NCBI GenBank assembly: GCA_016235865.1
Contig: JACRIK010000030.1
Coordinates: forward strand, 144,926 to 208,925
Source of the DNA: Planctomycetota bacterium
Lineage (GTDB): Bacteria; Planctomycetota; MHYJ01; JACQXL01
Direction: 5' to 3'
DNA: 64,000 bases
Below are positions 57,137 to 64,000 of this stretch, piece after piece. The notes below the pieces were generated by a model. That model was given only the letters and a program-made list of their open reading frames with translations. It ran no database searches and was not told the DNA's origin. The translations under genes were made by a program, and so were the position numbers. The first letter of the stretch is position 1; every line of letters begins with the position of its first letter.

Positions 57137-58006
57137 ATGCGCTACGAAGGAATGATTATCAGGCCGCCCAGCGAGGCGGACAGTTATCTGCTCCAGATAA
57201 CCTTTGGCTGCTCGCACAACAAATGCACCTTTTGCGGCACCTATCCGGACAAGAAATTCCGGGTCCGGCCGCTGGACCAGATTCTGGAGGACATCGCCCT
57301 GGCGCGCCGGCATATACCGCATACCCGGCGGGTTTTCCTGTGCGACGGCGATGCCATGCTTCTGCCCAATAAGCGTCTGCTCAAGATTCTGGAGGCGCTC
57401 AATATGGCCTTTCCGGACCTGCAGCGGGTCGGCATCTACGCCAATGCCCGCGATATCCTCAAGAAAACCGAAACTGAGTTAAGCGAATTGAGCCGCCGCA
57501 AATTGACCATCGGCTATCTCGGCCTGGAAAGCGGGAATGATGAGATACTGAAGAAGGTCATGAAGGGCGCTACGGCCAAAGACATGATTGACGCGGTCCG
57601 GAAGGCGCAGGCCAACGGCATCAAGATGTCTGTCATCGGATTAATCGGCCTGGGCGGCCGGGAGATGTCCCGGGAGCACGCCATTGATACGGCCAAGGCC
57701 GTCAATCTGATGAATCCGCGCTATTTCAGCTTGCTTACCCTGATGCTGGTGCCGGGCACGCCATTGGATGCCGATTATGAGCAGGGCAGATTCTTTCTTC
57801 CTGAAGCCGAAGACATGGTCAGGGAAATCCGTCTGGTGGTGGACAATATGGACAGCCCGCAGACCATCTTCCGGGCCAATCACGCCTCAAACTACGCGCC
57901 CCTGGCCGGCACATTCAATAAGGACAAGAAAAGATTGCTCCAGGAGATAGACGATTACCTATCCGGCAAATACGGCTTCCGCCCGGAATTCCTTCGGGGT
58001 TTATAG
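57137..58006 (+). CDS. Radical SAM protein with CX4CX2C cluster motif
   Basis: 289 residues. The iron-sulfur motif is TFGCSHNKCTFCGTY: four residues between the first and second Cys, not the usual three. Family-type elements follow: VFLCDGDAMLLPNK, GIYANARDILK, YLGLESGNDEILKKVMKGA and a GLIGLGGRE loop like glycine-rich SAM-binding regions. Such COG1032-like proteins with this longer spacing are widespread but mostly without assigned function. No Shine-Dalgarno is visible, and a hairpin ends 7 bp before the ATG, which might limit translation. Standalone gene. Confidence 0.85.
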   Translation: MRYEGMIIRPPSEADSYLLQITFGCSHNKCTFCGTYPDKKFRVRPLDQILEDIALARRHIPHTRRVFLCDGDAMLLPNKRLLKILEALNMAFPDLQRVGIYANARDILKKTETELSELSRRKLTIGYLGLESGNDEILKKVMKGATAKDMIDAVRKAQANGIKMSVIGLIGLGGREMSREHAIDTAKAVNLMNPRYFSLLTLMLVPGTPLDADYEQGRFFLPEAEDMVREIRLVVDNMDSPQTIFRANHASNYAPLAGTFNKDKKRLLQEIDDYLSGKYGFRPEFLRGL

Positions 58007-58059
58007 GTATTAATCTGTGCCTTCCACAAATAATCTGCGTAATCTGTGAAATCTGTGGT

Positions 58060-58734
58060 CTACCACCCCATATCATCCTCTTCGCCGATAAGTTCTTTTC
58101 CTCTGCGTTCGATAATCTTATCCCGATTGGCCTTGCGGGTCTTCATCTTTTCCTTGAGTTTGGTCAATTGTTCTTCCAGACGCTTAATCTCGGTTTCCCT
58201 CTGGGTCTCGCGCAGGTCAAAGAGTTTCTCCAGCCGGACCTTGATTTGCTTCTTAAGCTCTTCTTTTTCAGCATTGTCCTGCGACTTGCGGCACTGCATA
58301 GCCAAGCCCTTTATTTCGGTTTCCATCCTGCGCTCCTGGATGACCTGCTCGTATCTTTGCGGGTCGCGTTCTTTCAGTTCACGCAGTTTCATTCGCTCGC
58401 GCTGGGTCTCTTCAAATAGTTTCATATAAGCCGGCGGGTCAACCTGGCGCAGATGTTTCAGCCGTTCCAGCCGCTCCGGGTCGAGTTCCTTGAGCAGTTT
58501 TTCCGTCTCTTCGTCCAGCTTGGGCAGGCCCATTTCGTCCTGCGGGGTTACGAATCTTCCCTGTGACTGTGGCGGCATCATCATCCCGCCGCTGCCGCGT
58601 GTTTTGCAGTCCGGGCAGGGCCCATTCTGTGGCCCGGGTTGTTTATCCTGGGCAGAGCCGAGCGGGCTGGTGCAGAACAGCAAGGTGCTGGCTATCCCGA
58701 TTAGGATGGCTCCGGCTATAATACGTTTTACCAT
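58060..58734 (-). CDS. Secreted or lipoprotein-like coiled-coil protein
   Basis: 224 residues from ATG 58734, with AAAGGAG six bases upstream. Residues 1-28 are a signal peptide (KRIIAGAILIGIASTLLF, then CTSPLGSA). A Cys at 21 could be a lipobox variant, but Phe precedes it, so cleavage after GSA is equally possible. A CPDC motif is at about 39-42. Residues 75-215 are strongly charged and heptad-like (EEQLTKLKEKMKTRKANRDK), predicted coiled coil. I recognise no family. It lies about 105 bp downstream of the sigma/anti-sigma pair on the same strand, so may be a target or third member; a hairpin element separates them. Confidence 0.7.
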   Translation of the reverse strand: MVKRIIAGAILIGIASTLLFCTSPLGSAQDKQPGPQNGPCPDCKTRGSGGMMMPPQSQGRFVTPQDEMGLPKLDEETEKLLKELDPERLERLKHLRQVDPPAYMKLFEETQRERMKLRELKERDPQRYEQVIQERRMETEIKGLAMQCRKSQDNAEKEELKKQIKVRLEKLFDLRETQRETEIKRLEEQLTKLKEKMKTRKANRDKIIERRGKELIGEEDDMGW

Positions 58735-58789
58735 ATGTTTCTCCTTTCTCCACCGATGTAACATCGGGGTGGAATTTTACCCAGCTCCA

Positions 58790-58825
58790 GTCCCGAAATA
58801 ATCGGGACTCCGTTGCGACTACGCG
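58790..58825. repeat. TCCCGA/ACTCCGTTGCGACT repeat, copy 1
   Basis: GTCCCGAAATAATCGGGACT followed by CCGTTGCGACTACGCG. A 29-base core is the reverse complement of a stretch within the kinase gene at 62858-62892, and a related sequence lies in the sigma factor gene at 59901-59935. Enclosed by CCCAGCTCC/GGGGGCTGGG. Confidence 0.85.
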
Positions 58826-58839
58826 CCCAGGGGGCTGGG

Positions 58840-59370
58840 CTAATCTGTTTCGGTTGATATTGTTTTTATAGCGGTATCTATTTTATCCAGGGAATCATCC
58901 AGGGAGGCCAGTGGGCTGGCTTTTAGTTCATTGACGATGGTTTTCGCGCTTTCCTTCAAGCTGTCAATTTCATCACCAACCCCGTTGTCCCAGGCGTATA
59001 GCTCTTTGTCTATAGATGTTGAGACCGTTATATTAATTGTATTATCCGGTGTTCGGACCGGGGCGGAGGTGCCGGATAATTTTATGTAGGTAAACACGGC
59101 CAGGAGCAGTAACGAGGCGGCAACGGTGCTGTAGGTGGCGAATCTCATTATAATGCTCTTTGGGTAGGGGAGTCGAATGGGCGCGGCCTCGGACGGTTCC
59201 ATTACCGGCAGCTTGGATAATTTGTCCATTATCCTACGATAGTCAGCTGCTTCTGCCCGGCATTCCGGACATTCACCCAGATGTTTCTCGAACCCGGATT
59301 TTTCCTGGCCTGCCAATTCGCCATAGAGATAGAGTATCAATTGAGCCTTGTCAATATTACACTTTGTCAT
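58840..59370 (-). CDS. Zinc-finger anti-sigma factor
   Basis: 176 residues. zf-HC2 pattern His30-Cys34-Cys37 (EKHLGECPECRAEA), one TM helix at about 78-96 (STVAASLLLLAVFTYIKL) and an extracytoplasmic tail of about 75 residues. It would hold the ECF sigma factor encoded just upstream until a signal triggers release. The genes overlap by 14 bp, so the two are translationally coupled. No enzyme or sensory domain is seen in the tail. Confidence 0.88.
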   Translation of the reverse strand: MTKCNIDKAQLILYLYGELAGQEKSGFEKHLGECPECRAEAADYRRIMDKLSKLPVMEPSEAAPIRLPYPKSIIMRFATYSTVAASLLLLAVFTYIKLSGTSAPVRTPDNTINITVSTSIDKELYAWDNGVGDEIDSLKESAKTIVNELKASPLASLDDSLDKIDTAIKTISTETD

Positions 59371-59971
59371 ATACTTGCGCCTTTTCTCTCAGGGTTTTTA
59401 ACGCGTAATGCATCCGGCTTATCGCCGTATTCAGCGGGCATTTCAGGGTCTCGGCGATCTCCCTGAAGGTCAGACCCGAATAGACCTTTAAAAGGATGAC
59501 CTCCTTTTGTTCCTTGGGCAGTCCGGCCACCAGGTCTTCAATTTCCAGCCGGTGCTCCGGCGTTTGGGTGGTCATCTGTTCCAATTCCATAGAGCTAATC
59601 GGTTTTTTCCTCCGGGCATTATCCCGGCACAGGTTTATGGCTATCTGGTAAAGCCACTGCCGGAAACTGGTGTCCCGTTCCGGCTTAAAACCCTTGATAT
59701 TCTTGATGACCTTGAGCGCCAATTCCTGCAACAGGTCCTCGGACAGGGCATGGTCGCGGGTCAGCCGGTATATAAAGTTGAACAACCGCGTCCGGTACCT
59801 GAGCAGTAATTGCTCCAGTATCTTCTGCCTTTCGGCCTGATGCGTCTTTACACTGAGCGAAGCGAATGTTCTGAGCAGGACATCATCAGCCGCTTCACCC
59901 TGCGTAGCGACAGCGGAGTCCCGACCTAATCGGGGAACCACGTCGAATGGGCCAGATATCTGATTTATCAC
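59357..59971 (-). CDS. ECF-type RNA polymerase sigma factor
   Basis: 204 residues. Region 2 (about 55-115: NFIYRLTRDHALSEDLLQEL and SFRQWLYQIAINLCRDNARR) and region 4 with the HTH LTFREIAETLKCPLNTAISR. It starts at GTG 59971 with no ribosome site; TATATT lies about 10 bp upstream. Residues 11-25 are encoded by a dispersed hairpin repeat (59901-59935), so the N-terminus is partly repeat-derived or the true start is further in. It overlaps the anti-sigma gene by 14 bp. Different branch from the sigma factor at 30583. Confidence 0.9.
   Translation of the reverse strand: MINQISGPFDVVPRLGRDSAVATQGEAADDVLLRTFASLSVKTHQAERQKILEQLLLRYRTRLFNFIYRLTRDHALSEDLLQELALKVIKNIKGFKPERDTSFRQWLYQIAINLCRDNARRKKPISSMELEQMTTQTPEHRLEIEDLVAGLPKEQKEVILLKVYSGLTFREIAETLKCPLNTAISRMHYALKTLREKAQVYDKV
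59901..59935. repeat. TCCCGA/GCGACAGCGGAGTCC repeat within the sigma gene
   Basis: TGCGTAGCGACAGCGGAGTC then CCGACCTAATCGGGG. It is a diverged copy of the 58790 family, which keeps the TCCCGA-N-TCGGG hairpin and the GCGTAG(T/C)GAC segment. It lies in codons 12-23 of the sigma factor. Confidence 0.75.
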
Positions 59972-60003
59972 TTTTGTAATATATAACGATTATGGGATGT
60001 AAA

Positions 60004-61683
60004 TTATTGTATTGGCTTAGATTTTATTCTGGCAATGACATTCACCGTCACGCCAATCACGCACAGGGCCAGGATAAAAAGGATGATGGATGTCATGGTC
60101 ATTATCACGCCCTGGAAATCCAGTGACTTGCCGTTGATAATGTTCTTTACGCCCGGCACCATCATCATCACCAGCGACCACAGGGTCATGACCAGCATAA
60201 ATGCCATCGGGATGATGGTGATAATAGCATTCTTGCCGGTTCTCCACAGCCAGACCGAGACGCCCAACAGCGTCAGGCTGGCCAGCAACTGGTTGCTGGT
60301 TCCGAAGAGCGGCCAGGCAATCTTATAGGCCTGTTCCTTGGCGCCCATCAGGAAGACAAAAGGCACCAGTAGCGTTACGAATGTGGCCAGATATTGCGCA
60401 TTCCGGCTCTGCCAGCCGAAGATTTCCTGGAACACATACCGGCCCAGCCGGGTGCAGACATCGAGCGTATCGTAGATAAAGGTGGAAAACGCCAGCAGTC
60501 CGAAGGCCAGGGCCAGGTTAAAATCAATACCCAGTAGTCCGGCGTATTTGGCCAGTCCGGATGCATAGACCTGTCCCGGGTCGCCTTTCAAGGCCGCATC
60601 GCCGGGTTTCAGGAACATAATGGTGGAGAGCGCCAGGAGCGCCACCACCGCCTCCATCAGCATACCGCCGTAGCCGATGAGTTTGGCATCGCTTTCCTTG
60701 CACAACTGCTTTGAGGTGGTGCCTGAGCCGACAATGGCGTGGAAACCGGAACAGGCGCCGCAGGCAACCGTGATGACCAACAGCGGCAGCATCGGCTTGT
60801 CGTTGAACAAGCTCTTCAAGCCAGCCAGATTGATGGCCGGATATCCGACCGAGAACCCGCCGAAGAACACGCCGACCAATCCGGCCGCAATCGTGCCATA
60901 GAGCAGGAATCCGCCCAGATACCCGCGCGACTGCAAGAGCAGCCAGACCGGTATGACCGATGCAATGAAGCAATACAATAGTAGGACGATATTCCATTCC
61001 TTTGCCGTGATGGCGCCAAAGAAGTCCAGCAGGCCCTGGGGCAGTTGCGGCCCGGCCCAGATGACTACTACCACCGCCGGCACGAATATCAATGTAGCCA
61101 GCCACAACGGCATCCGGAATTTATACAGGCACAGGCCCATCAGCAGTCCCAGTCCCAGATACATGAATGACGAGCCGGCCACGGCCGGACCGTATGACTC
61201 GTTGGCGACCACGGTCTTAAAGGTCTGGGCGGTCATATCGGTAAAAGCGATAATTACATAGACCAGGGTCAGCCAGACAAAGCACAGGAATAGGTAGAAG
61301 GCCGGTTTGGAGATATACTGCTTGACAATCTCGCCGATAGACAGCGCCTTATGGCGGACCGAAGCCACCAGCGTGGTGAAATCGTGCACGCCGCCGATAA
61401 AGATAGCGCCGATGATAATCCAGACGATGGTGGGCAGCCAGCCGAAATAGATACCGGCGAGAATTGGACCGGCAATCGGCCCGGCCGCGGCAATGGCCGA
61501 AAAATGCTGGCCCAGGAGCAGGAACGGCTTGGCCGGTACATAATCCACGCCGTCAGTCATGCATACCGCTGGCGTGGGCGTGTTGTCGTTAAGTTTGACT
61601 ATCCGGGCGACCAAGCGTCCGTACAGAAAATACCCCAGGGCCAGCAGGACAAAACAGGGCAGGAGGATGAATAGGATATTCAT
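60004..61683 (-). CDS. cstA: Carbon starvation protein A-like transporter
   Basis: 559 residues with about 15 TM helices. CstA family elements: GVDYVPAKPFLLLGQHFSAI AAAGPIAGPILAG segment near residue 50-75, GGVHDFTTL and GSGTTSKQLCKESDAKLIGY. CstA imports peptides and in E. coli contributes to pyruvate uptake; membership is clear but the substrate here is not. Standalone minus-strand gene, with 81 bp before the next plus-strand unit. Length is shorter than the 700 residues of E. coli CstA and fits the shorter bacterial group. Confidence 0.92.
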   Translation of the reverse strand: MNILFILLPCFVLLALGYFLYGRLVARIVKLNDNTPTPAVCMTDGVDYVPAKPFLLLGQHFSAIAAAGPIAGPILAGIYFGWLPTIVWIIIGAIFIGGVHDFTTLVASVRHKALSIGEIVKQYISKPAFYLFLCFVWLTLVYVIIAFTDMTAQTFKTVVANESYGPAVAGSSFMYLGLGLLMGLCLYKFRMPLWLATLIFVPAVVVVIWAGPQLPQGLLDFFGAITAKEWNIVLLLYCFIASVIPVWLLLQSRGYLGGFLLYGTIAAGLVGVFFGGFSVGYPAINLAGLKSLFNDKPMLPLLVITVACGACSGFHAIVGSGTTSKQLCKESDAKLIGYGGMLMEAVVALLALSTIMFLKPGDAALKGDPGQVYASGLAKYAGLLGIDFNLALAFGLLAFSTFIYDTLDVCTRLGRYVFQEIFGWQSRNAQYLATFVTLLVPFVFLMGAKEQAYKIAWPLFGTSNQLLASLTLLGVSVWLWRTGKNAIITIIPMAFMLVMTLWSLVMMMVPGVKNIINGKSLDFQGVIMTMTSIILFILALCVIGVTVNVIARIKSKPIQ

Positions 61684-61748
61684 ACATAATTAGGGTAGCA
61701 AAATAATAAATTAGTGCAAGGAATTATTCGCCACAAAGACACGAAGGC

Positions 61749-61775
61749 ATCCCGCACATAAATTATGTGCGGGAT
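61749..61775. repeat. Tight palindrome ATCCCGCACATAA/TTATGTGCGGGAT
   Basis: 13-bp arms around one base. The arm core CCCGCACATAA is the same as element C at 29079, so this is a minimal hairpin form of that arm with no interior. Confidence 0.85.
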
Positions 61776-61830
61776 AAACTCCGAATTCTTGGTGTCGGCG
61801 CCTGTCCCGCCGTATGGCGGGATGCCTTAT

Positions 61831-61866
61831 GAGCGCCATAAGGGCGCCATGGCGCTTCGGCGCCAG
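61831..61866. repeat. GGCGCC multi-hairpin repeat, copy 2
   Basis: Exact copy, for 36 bp, of 11581-11616 (begins GAGCGCCATAAGGGCGCC). Preceded by TCCCGCCGTATGGCGGGA. Lies in the 250 bp between cstA and the kinase start, inside a spurious N-terminal frame extension. Confidence 0.85.
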
Positions 61867-61935
61867 TGGCAGAAGGTACGGAGTTTTCTTGCATTTATTC
61901 CGCCTATTATTTATACTCAATCAACATATCAAATT

Positions 61936-63324
61936 ATGGAAATTTTAGGCGATTTTGAACTCTATCGTGACCATGCGGTGGGCAAGGGCGGCGGCGGCGC
62001 GGTCTATAAGGGCAAACAAATCTCGCTTAACCGTCCGGTAGCCATCAAGTTCCTTAATAAAGAATACACCGACGACAAGTTCTTTGTCCAGCGTTTCCAC
62101 CGCGAGGCCGAGTGCCTGTGTAAGTTAACCGACGAGCACATCATCCAGATTTACGGGGCCGGTGAGTATCAGGGCGATTACTACTATGCGATGGAATATG
62201 TGCCCGGGTTGCCGCTTTCCAAATTCATCCAGCACCAATACAAATTTTCGCCTGATGATGTGATTTATGTCGGGCTGGCCGTGGCCAAGGCGCTTAAGGC
62301 TGCCTGGGATTCCGGCGAGCGGATTATCCACCGAGATATCAAGCCCTCAAATATTATGATGGCTTTTCCCCAGTCGGTCCTGGACTCGGGCCGGCTGGAT
62401 ATGAAAGAAGCGCGCATCAAGGTCATGGATTTCGGCCTGGCCCGGGTGGTTAATACCGTGCCGCAGGATACCGAGTTAACCGTGTCCGGAACCATCGTCG
62501 GCACCCCGAAATATTTCTCGCCGGAACAGGCCCTGAGCCAGCCGGTTGATATCCGGACCGATATCTATTCCCTGGGCATTGTCCTTTATGAGATTGCGGC
62601 CGGTCGGCATCCCTTTACCGGCGAGACATTCATAGAGTTGATTAACGAACATCTCCATAAGATACCGGCGGCCCCGCGCGCGGTCAATTCCCAGATACCG
62701 CCGGAATTGGAGGCCGTTATCGTCAAGTGCATCCAGAAGAAAACCGAGGCACGCTATCACACGCCGACCGAACTCCTGGATGATTTGGAAGCCGTGAAGC
62801 AGAAACGAGCCCCGGTCCATGCCAAGCAATTGGTTTCGGTTAGTCCGGCTCCTGCACGCGGAGTCGCAACGGAGTCCCGATTATTTCGGGGCCGGGGCGG
62901 AATCCTGCGTTGGCTGGTATTCCTGATGTTGCTGGCTGGACTGGGATTAGCGGTCTCTGAATTCGTCATTCCGCATCCGGAGGTCCAGGCTATCATCAAT
63001 CCCAACATTGAAGCAGCCCAGGTCTGCCAGCCGTCCAGGCAGGAAATCCTGAGCGATGACGAGGTCGAGGTGGTCAACCGGCTGAGCAAGGATATCAATA
63101 ATCCCTTTGACTACGGCGCCCGGATAGTTGTCTTTATCAGGAACCGTTCCCAGGAAATCCAGAAGCGGACCCTGCGGATAGAACTGACCTGGCAGGAAAT
63201 CACCTATTTCAAGGAACGACCGATAACTCTTTATCCCAACACTTCCGGTTCATTTACAATGGACTTCTATGAACCTACCGCGGGTGAAGAATACTATCAA
63301 TACCGAATTATTCTCAAGAAATAA
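61936..63324 (+). CDS. Serine/threonine protein kinase with C-terminal membrane anchor
   Basis: 462 residues. Hanks-type kinase domain (about 8-270): glycine loop GKGGGGAVYKG, ATP Lys in VAIKFLN, catalytic loop IHRDIKPSN, DFGLARV and GTPKYFSPEQAL. A linker then encodes a dispersed repeat (VATESRLFRG), a TM helix (LRWLVFLMLLAGLGLAVSE) and an extracellular beta-rich domain of about 120 residues. Start ATG 61936 is preferred; a frame open from 61765 runs through repeats. Cytosolic kinase with an external sensor is the likely layout. The next gene is a secreted protein. Confidence 0.9.
   Translation: MEILGDFELYRDHAVGKGGGGAVYKGKQISLNRPVAIKFLNKEYTDDKFFVQRFHREAECLCKLTDEHIIQIYGAGEYQGDYYYAMEYVPGLPLSKFIQHQYKFSPDDVIYVGLAVAKALKAAWDSGERIIHRDIKPSNIMMAFPQSVLDSGRLDMKEARIKVMDFGLARVVNTVPQDTELTVSGTIVGTPKYFSPEQALSQPVDIRTDIYSLGIVLYEIAAGRHPFTGETFIELINEHLHKIPAAPRAVNSQIPPELEAVIVKCIQKKTEARYHTPTELLDDLEAVKQKRAPVHAKQLVSVSPAPARGVATESRLFRGRGGILRWLVFLMLLAGLGLAVSEFVIPHPEVQAIINPNIEAAQVCQPSRQEILSDDEVEVVNRLSKDINNPFDYGARIVVFIRNRSQEIQKRTLRIELTWQEITYFKERPITLYPNTSGSFTMDFYEPTAGEEYYQYRIILKK
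62858..62892. repeat. TCCCGA repeat copy inside the kinase gene
   Basis: GCGGAGTCGCAACGGAGTCC followed by CGATTATTTCGGGGC. It shares AGTCGCAACGGAGTCCCGAT plus TATTTCGGG with the reverse complement of 58790-58825. Reading frame intact. Confidence 0.85.
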
Positions 63325-63334
63325 CAGATATTAC

Positions 63335-63362
63335 TTGACGGCAACGGATATTTTGGTATAGT
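63335..63362 (+). promoter_or_regulatory. Probable promoter for the secreted-protein gene
   Basis: TTGACG (63335-63340) and TATAGT (63357-63362) with 16 bp between, about 130 bp before ATG 63492. The ACGGATATT segment before the -10 resembles the one at 5361-5371. A second ATG frame between them is not supported. Confidence 0.45.
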
Positions 63363-63491
63363 GCCATCTATGGATATGAAATCAGAAAAACATTATTCTG
63401 AAATGATGATTTCTTCTGATATCTGCAACCGTTTGTTCGGTAATTGCCCACGCCAAACCTTGCTTCATATATCTACCAGAAAGGAATAACC

Positions 63492-64000
63492 ATGCAGAAT
63501 AAAATATCCCTTTTCTTGATAGTACTTGTTGTGTTCATCTCTAATTTCCTTTTGCCGTCAGAGGTAATTGCCCAGACGCCTGATTTTACCGCGGTGGCGC
63601 TGGATGAATTCGGCCAGGTGACCGACACCTTGCGGGCAAATCAGGATGATATTGTTTATGTGGAACTCCAGGGCGACGTGTTACCCGGTTATTACTGGGG
63701 CGCGGTAAAAGTAACCACCGAAGACGCTGATATTATATCCATAGAAGAGAGTTATGACAATTGGTATAATGGTATAAGTTTGTGGTGGAGCTCTGCTTCA
63801 GCCAACCCATTATATGGTGGCGCAGGCAACCTGTATTACTATAAACATATCCATTCACTTGATAACGACACCTACAAATCTGAGGGTTCATCCTGGGCCG
63901 CGGCTTGGGACGCCGATAGTCTCATATTTGGCCTGCAAGGCCCGGCCGGGAGTCTGGTTACCGGAACCGTTACTTCGGAAGCCAGATTCTATTACAGCGG
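63492..64000 (+). CDS. Secreted protein, 3' end beyond the window
   Basis: At least 169 residues, open to the end of the window. Signal peptide of 28 residues (KISLFLIVLVVFISNFLLPS, then EVIA, QT) and a mature part rich in Tyr, Trp, Ser and Gly with beta-type pattern (YVELQGDVLPGYYWGAVKV). AAGGAA precedes the ATG at suitable spacing and a promoter is at 63335. I recognise no domain in the visible portion; polymer-binding or cell-surface roles are possible. The rest of the gene is needed for assignment. Confidence 0.75.
   Translation, partial: MQNKISLFLIVLVVFISNFLLPSEVIAQTPDFTAVALDEFGQVTDTLRANQDDIVYVELQGDVLPGYYWGAVKVTTEDADIISIEESYDNWYNGISLWWSSASANPLYGGAGNLYYYKHIHSLDNDTYKSEGSSWAAAWDADSLIFGLQGPAGSLVTGTVTSEARFYYS

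Noticed and set aside
61765..61935. 57-residue N-terminal extension of the kinase
   Set aside because: The segment runs through a palindrome and the 36-bp multi-hairpin repeat, and the kinase begins normally at MEILGDFELY.

Overview
The window looks like chromosome from a Gram-negative-type bacterium of moderate GC. Outer-membrane evidence is a TolC/MFP/RND pump, a TonB-dependent receptor and an LpxH-like hydrolase. Planctomycetota or a related PVC/candidate lineage is my best guess: it rests on anti-sigma zinc fingers joined to a prenyltransferase/squalene-oxidase-like repeat domain, a Ser/Thr kinase, many pseudopilin-like proteins, a class III PHA synthase and a complex I without its NADH module. 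This is inference; no rRNA is present to settle it.
Layout. 1-5187: RND efflux operon (outer-membrane channel cut by the window edge). 5.4-7.1 kb: zinc-ribbon protein, rpsU, ftsQ-like. 7.2-7.9 kb: a ten-unit 22-bp dyad array with a conserved leader and a broken HTH gene. 7.9-11.5 kb (minus): HEAT protein, GspG-like protein, then phaE-phaC-phaJ for polyhydroxyalkanoate. 11.7-16.7 kb: Xer recombinase, CreD-like protein, sensor kinase, GspF/PilC. 17.1-27.3 kb: an eleven-gene complex I operon nuoABCDHIJKLMN, ending at a bidirectional terminator. 27.5-29.8 kb (minus): RRM protein, HD hydrolase, OsmC protein, and a lone pseudopilin flanked by inverted repeats. 30-33 kb: a cluster of inverted-repeat elements, an ECF sigma factor and a zinc-finger/cyclase-like membrane protein. 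33-35.2 kb: an AT-rich unknown gene followed by a second 22-bp array, the same leader and an intact 90-residue HTH gene. 36-41 kb: ketopantoate-reductase-like protein with a basic tail, aldehyde:ferredoxin oxidoreductase, NtrC-type activator. 41.1-44.7 kb: six pseudopilin genes. 44.7-48.3 kb: lpxH-like, tRNA-Ser, dxs, polyprenyl synthase. 48.4-57 kb: TonB receptor, small HTH protein, M48 protease, NAD(P)HX dehydratase, WecA-like and O-antigen-ligase-like proteins. 57-64 kb: radical SAM protein, a second sigma/anti-sigma pair, CstA, Ser/Thr kinase and the start of a secreted protein.
How it fits together. The EFG-less complex I and the tungsten-type aldehyde:ferredoxin oxidoreductase are compatible with ferredoxin-linked energy conservation. 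PHA synthesis, CstA and the dxs/prenyl synthase pair complete a carbon-storage and isoprenoid picture. Pseudopilins are spread over several loci with a GspF elsewhere, so the secretion or pilus machinery is not in one operon.
The most unusual content is non-coding. Two loci 27 kb apart carry arrays of exact 22-bp period, each unit holding a small dyad, followed by a leader that is over 90 percent identical and a gene starting MPRKPSFI. The leader is conserved while the arrays have diverged. The window also holds at least five families of dispersed hairpin elements, including a set whose two arms match within an element but differ between elements, and copies lying in frame inside coding sequences.
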